DNA of 9,598 bases from the NCBI GenBank assembly GCA_009776715.1, contig WRNF01000003.1, forward strand, positions 9,616-19,213, written 5' to 3'. The notes below the pieces were generated by a model. The model did not search any database and was not told where the DNA came from. It worked only from the letters and a program-made list of their open reading frames with translations. Below, one piece after another: positions 6,812-9,598 of the stretch (its first letter is position 1; every line of letters begins with the position of its first letter). Position numbers and translations under genes: made by a program. This stretch comes from Treponema sp. GTDB taxonomy: Bacteria; Spirochaetota; Spirochaetia; Treponematales; Breznakiellaceae.

Positions 6812-9158
6812 TTTAATGCTTCAAAGGAAGAATAATATCTTACCTAAGCTTTGGATTATAATACATTTGGGCATCCCGGCCCTTTTGGGTCTGTCATTGT
6901 TTTTTGCACCCCCCTTAAGTTTTAGCACCCAGCTTTTGGATTTGTTTCCGCAGAGACATATGCAAAATATAACGGAGGCGGACAACATTCTTACAGAAAG
7001 AAACAGCCGTGAAGCGGTTATCCTTTTTGCATCCCCCGTTTTTAAAAAAGCTAAAAATACAGCTGTTTCTTTTTATGACGAATTTAAAAATGCTCCAGGT
7101 GTTGACAATGCTTCTCTTCTTTTTGATTCCCAGGCTATAGCGGAAATTGCCGAGTATTTCTACAAATACCGTTTTGTTATTGCCGGTAAAAACACCGTTG
7201 AATTGCTGGAATCAGGCAAGGCGCAAGAGATTGCCATGGATGCTCTCTCTTCGGTTTATGGAACATTTAACTTAATTCCGCTTGATAATATCGACAAAGA
7301 CCCTTTTCTTCTCACAGAAAGACGAATGAGAGAATTTCTTTCATCGTCTTTGCTTGCAAGCGGGAGCCTTGGCATTAAAGAAGATGTTCTGTCGGCTCAA
7401 AAGGACGGGATTTGGTATGTTATCCTTCGAATGACACTTTCTTCTCAGGCGGTTTCTGTTACTAATATGAAAAACAATATCATCGGTAAAATTTACTCCG
7501 CTGCCACCTCAATTAAAGAAACCGAACCGGAAATGGAATTGTATTTTTCCGGATTTCCTTTTCACAATTACGAAAGTGCTTCCAGCGCACAAAAAGAAAT
7601 CGGTATTCTCTGTACTATTTCAATGGTTTTTATCCTCTTGCTTTTTATTATTATTTTCCGATCGCCCATTCCCATCATTTTTTCGATACTGGATGTTTTT
7701 ATCTCTTTGATGCTGGCAACAACTACCGTTTTTTTATTTTATAGAAAAATTCATGTTTTCACATTTGTTTTTGGCACAACCCTGATAGGAATATGTATAG
7801 ATTATTCCATTCATTTTTTTATTTCGTGGAAAGGAAAAGCTGTATTAAAAACCGGATATGAAATTCGTTCTTCTATTTCCAAGAGTTTTATAATGTGTTT
7901 AGTAACTTCCACCATTGGTTTTTTTTCCCTTCTTTTTACACCTTTCCCCATTTTTAGACAGTTTTCAGTTTTTGCCATCGCGGGGCTTATTAGTTCTTTT
8001 CTTACCACCTACTGCATCTATCCCCTATTGAAGCTGCCGGACGAACGTAAAAGGCAGCTTGGATTTCTGCATGGAAAAAATATTTCTATACCTCCTGCAT
8101 TAAGAATAATTTTTGTTTCGGTTTTTACAGGAATCATTATTATTATTCTTTTCTTTAATCCCCATGGCATGAAAATAAAAACTGATTTAAATTCTCTCTA
8201 CACAATGTCCCCGTTCCTTGAAGAGTCGGAAAAACAGGCAGCTATGGTTCTGGATCATGGGTCTTCACCATGGTATTTTATCGTTTCGGGCAGTAGCGCC
8301 GAAGAAACTCTAAAGAACGAAGAACAGCTTGCACTGCAGCTGGAAGAAGAAATCGCAAGAGGGAATCTAAGTTCGTTCCTGGGAACTTCGATGTTTGTCC
8401 CTTCGTTAGAACAGCAAAAAAAAACCTATAAAGCCATGGGTGCTCTCTTGCCCCTGGCTAGCTTGCAGTACGAAAACCTTGGATTCCCGCCTGAATATGA
8501 AGATGTTTTTAATTCAGAATTCTCTGCCGGAGAAATTTATTACCCTCCCGAAGATGTAAGGTTATTGACGGAGGTTTCCAATCTTTGGATAGGTGAAATA
8601 AACGGAAATTATTATTCTTGTGTGTTTCCTTTTAATGCTGAAAATTTAAACGTATTTAAATCCATTGCAGAAGAACATGATTTTGTGCATTTAATCAATA
8701 AGGAAGAAGATATAAACAGCGATTTGGATATCCTTACAAGGACTATTGTGTTGTTGTTTTTTATTGCCTATTTTATTTTAGCAGTTATTATTTTTATTGT
8801 TTATCCTTTGAAAGAAAGCATAAAAATTTGCATAACTCCTGTTTTGGGAATACTTACTGTTTTGGCTGCCCTGGCTGTTAGAAATATTCCTTTGGGGTTT
8901 TTACCTATTTCTGCTCTTATTGTGGTTTTTGGCCTGGGGGCTGATTATATTATTTTCATGGCCGGCAGTAAAAACGGAAAAGATAAAAAACTTACGCGCC
9001 TTGCGGTGTTTTTATGTTTTTTTACTTCCGGCCTTTCATTCGGTATTTTATCTTTTAGCAATTTCACGCCGGTTAATATTTTTGGGTTTACTGTTGCGGT
9101 TGGGCTGGCTGCAGATTTTATTTTTGCAATGCTTTTGCAGGAAACGGCAGAAGAATAG
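6783..9158 (+). CDS. MMPL/RND-family exporter (COG4258-like)
   Basis: With the start at 6783 the protein has 791 residues and the duplicated layout of MMPL/RND transporters: one helix (about 21-41), a large periplasmic loop (about 45-270), a helix cluster (about 274-420) containing GICIDYSIHFF with D340, a second lone helix (about 441-458), a second loop, and a C-terminal helix cluster (about 654-785) with GLGADYIIF and D721. The membrane Asp residues fit proton-driven transport. Homologues in aryl-polyene-type clusters are thought to export the lipid-like product; the cargo here is unknown. The frame stays open upstream to GTG 6684, but that start would bury 128 bp in the LolA-like gene. ATG 6783 (29-bp overlap) and ATG 6816 (just past the LolA-like stop) are both plausible, and none has a good SD, so translation is probably coupled. 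Confidence 0.85.
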   Translation: MKKLIFQFHNLMLQRKNNILPKLWIIIHLGIPALLGLSLFFAPPLSFSTQLLDLFPQRHMQNITEADNILTERNSREAVILFASPVFKKAKNTAVSFYDEFKNAPGVDNASLLFDSQAIAEIAEYFYKYRFVIAGKNTVELLESGKAQEIAMDALSSVYGTFNLIPLDNIDKDPFLLTERRMREFLSSSLLASGSLGIKEDVLSAQKDGIWYVILRMTLSSQAVSVTNMKNNIIGKIYSAATSIKETEPEMELYFSGFPFHNYESASSAQKEIGILCTISMVFILLLFIIIFRSPIPIIFSILDVFISLMLATTTVFLFYRKIHVFTFVFGTTLIGICIDYSIHFFISWKGKAVLKTGYEIRSSISKSFIMCLVTSTIGFFSLLFTPFPIFRQFSVFAIAGLISSFLTTYCIYPLLKLPDERKRQLGFLHGKNISIPPALRIIFVSVFTGIIIIILFFNPHGMKIKTDLNSLYTMSPFLEESEKQAAMVLDHGSSPWYFIVSGSSAEETLKNEEQLALQLEEEIARGNLSSFLGTSMFVPSLEQQKKTYKAMGALLPLASLQYENLGFPPEYEDVFNSEFSAGEIYYPPEDVRLLTEVSNLWIGEINGNYYSCVFPFNAENLNVFKSIAEEHDFVHLINKEEDINSDLDILTRTIVLLFFIAYFILAVIIFIVYPLKESIKICITPVLGILTVLAALAVRNIPLGFLPISALIVVFGLGADYIIFMAGSKNGKDKKLTRLAVFLCFFTSGLSFGILSFSNFTPVNIFGFTVAVGLAADFIFAMLLQETAEE

Positions 9159-9191
9159 ACTTGTTCATTGATTCAGGACAACTCTAAAAAT

Positions 9192-9206
9192 AGCAATACT
9201 GGAATA
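9192..9206 (+). repeat. AGCAAT-N3-GGAATA direct repeat, copy 1
   Basis: AGCAAT act GGAATA. It is 22 bp (about two helical turns) upstream of copy 2, in the gap between the exporter gene and the zinc-ribbon gene. Confidence 0.5.
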
Positions 9207-9213
9207 GTAAAAC

Positions 9214-9228
9214 AGCAATCACGGAATA
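9214..9228 (+). repeat. AGCAAT-N3-GGAATA direct repeat, copy 2
   Basis: AGCAAT cac GGAATA. It also shares its preceding bases (AAC) with copy 3 and directly abuts the 9-bp inverted repeat that reaches the zinc-ribbon ribosome binding site. Confidence 0.5.
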
Positions 9229-9287
9229 ATCAGCCTCTTAATGATTTTATATAGTTTCATGCATATATCTGTCCAAAGGAGGCTGAT
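9229..9287 (+). promoter_or_regulatory. Possible SD-masking stem before the zinc-ribbon gene
   Basis: ATCAGCCTC (9229-9237) is perfectly complementary to GAGGCTGAT (9279-9287). The second arm contains most of the strong Shine-Dalgarno AAAGGAGG (9275-9282), which is 8 bases before ATG 9291. In RNA the stem would hide the ribosome binding site across an AT-rich 41-nt loop. The pairing is read directly; a regulatory effect is inference. Confidence 0.5.
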
Positions 9288-9290
9288 ATC

Positions 9291-9443
9291 ATGCTGAATT
9301 TATTAAAACTCATTCTTTGTAAAGATAAAAACTTGCCGGCAGAAAAAACGCAAGAAACCAAAAAATGTATGCATTGCCTGCGGAGGGTTGATATTCAAGT
9401 TTCCAAATGCCCGCATTGCAGGAAAGAAGGTTTTCTATATTAG
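9291..9443 (+). CDS. Small zinc-ribbon protein (50 residues)
   Basis: The ORF starts at an ATG with a near-perfect Shine-Dalgarno (AAAGGAGG, 9275-9282) and ends at TAG 9441-9443. The product begins with a short amphipathic or hydrophobic helix (MLNLLKLILC) and a charged linker, followed by C26-M-H-C29 and C40-P-H-C43, two CxxC knuckles ten residues apart, as expected for one structural zinc. The tail is KEGFLY. It resembles the short double-cysteine zinc-ribbon modules found at the ends of many bacterial proteins, here as a free microprotein. I do not recognise a named family; binding to a protein partner, nucleic acid or the membrane surface are all possible. The strong SD and intact motif argue that it is a real gene. 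Confidence 0.75.
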   Translation: MLNLLKLILCKDKNLPAEKTQETKKCMHCLRRVDIQVSKCPHCRKEGFLY

Positions 9444-9454
9444 AAGGCAGAAAC

Positions 9455-9469
9455 AGCAATTTAGGAATA
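9455..9469 (+). repeat. AGCAAT-N3-GGAATA direct repeat, copy 3
   Basis: AGCAAT tta GGAATA, 12 bp after the zinc-ribbon stop codon, in the same orientation as copies 1 and 2. The three copies bracket the small gene. Confidence 0.5.
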
Positions 9470-9503
9470 GCGCAATAAATGAACTTTATATATACTGTTC
9501 ATT

Positions 9504-9542
9504 GGACTTGTTCGACAACCCGGTTGGTTGTCTCACAAGTCC
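9504..9542. repeat. Long imperfect palindrome downstream of the zinc-ribbon gene
   Basis: Outer arms GGACTTGT (9504-9511) and ACAAGTCC (9535-9542) and inner arms GACAACC (9514-9520) and GGTTGTC (9526-9532) form a 15-pair stem with a symmetrical TC/TC mismatch and a 5-base loop. No T-run follows directly, so it is a repeat-type hairpin more than a simple terminator. Confidence 0.7.
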
Positions 9543-9582
9543 GGCATTTTTTAAGGCAAAGCCTTAAAAAAGTGCTGTTTTT
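9543..9582 (+). terminator. Probable intrinsic (possibly bidirectional) terminator
   Basis: TTTTTTAAGGC (9547-9557) pairs perfectly with GCCTTAAAAAA (9561-9571) around an AAA loop; GGCA and TGCTG can extend the stem past one bulged base. A T-run (9578-9582) follows on the plus strand. The A/T-flanked stem could also stop transcription coming from the right. Confidence 0.6.
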
Positions 9583-9598
9583 CTAAGGATGTTGTTCA

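Noticed and set aside
9168..9200. TTGATT ... AATACT as a promoter for the zinc-ribbon gene
   Set aside because: The spacer is 21 bp and both hexamers are weak; the similarity is no better than expected in AT-rich DNA.

Overview
The window looks like chromosomal DNA from a diderm bacterium of low to moderate GC. It carries a TonB-dependent outer-membrane receptor, a LolA-type periplasmic carrier and a lipoprotein with a loose lipobox. The style (relaxed lipobox, AT-rich coding, mix of genes) suggests a spirochaete, perhaps a gut Treponema. That assignment is an inference and no marker gene confirms it. There is no rRNA, tRNA, CRISPR array, transposase or phage gene.

Layout. (1) Positions 3-3766, plus strand: a tight apparent operon with the tail of a DegV/FakB-like fatty-acid-binding protein, a membrane-anchored alpha/beta hydrolase with a Cys in place of the usual nucleophilic Ser, and an 880-residue TonB-dependent receptor. 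The genes are linked by an ATGA overlap and by a ribosome binding site that abuts the upstream stop codon. (2) Positions 5408-3768, minus strand: an unusual fused gene. Its N-terminal half is a multi-helix membrane domain of the COG4648 type and its C-terminal half is an AMP-dependent ligase. The ligase half lacks its C-terminal domain, stops 1 bp from the receptor's stop codon, and has a disrupted ATP-binding loop. (3) Positions 5504-9158, plus strand, transcribed divergently: a DUF3261-like lipoprotein, a LolA-like carrier and an MMPL/RND exporter. Fusion, lipoprotein, carrier and exporter together resemble the export and activation part of aryl-polyene/flexirubin-type clusters, but no ketosynthase, ketoreductase, dehydratase or acyl carrier protein lies in the window. 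(4) Positions 9159-9598: a compact cassette with a 50-residue zinc-ribbon protein, direct repeats, a possible SD-masking stem and two strong hairpins.

Most notable observations. Two related GGAACCTGC/GCAGGTTCC palindromic mini-elements (49 and 37 bp) lie in-frame and in opposite orientation inside the fused ligase gene, reminiscent of Rickettsia palindromic elements; one falls in the ATP-binding loop. The divergent promoters have -35 hexamers that form a perfect inverted repeat. The zinc-ribbon cassette is surrounded by three copies of AGCAAT-N3-GGAATA, and the ribosome binding site of its gene lies in one arm of a 9-bp inverted repeat.
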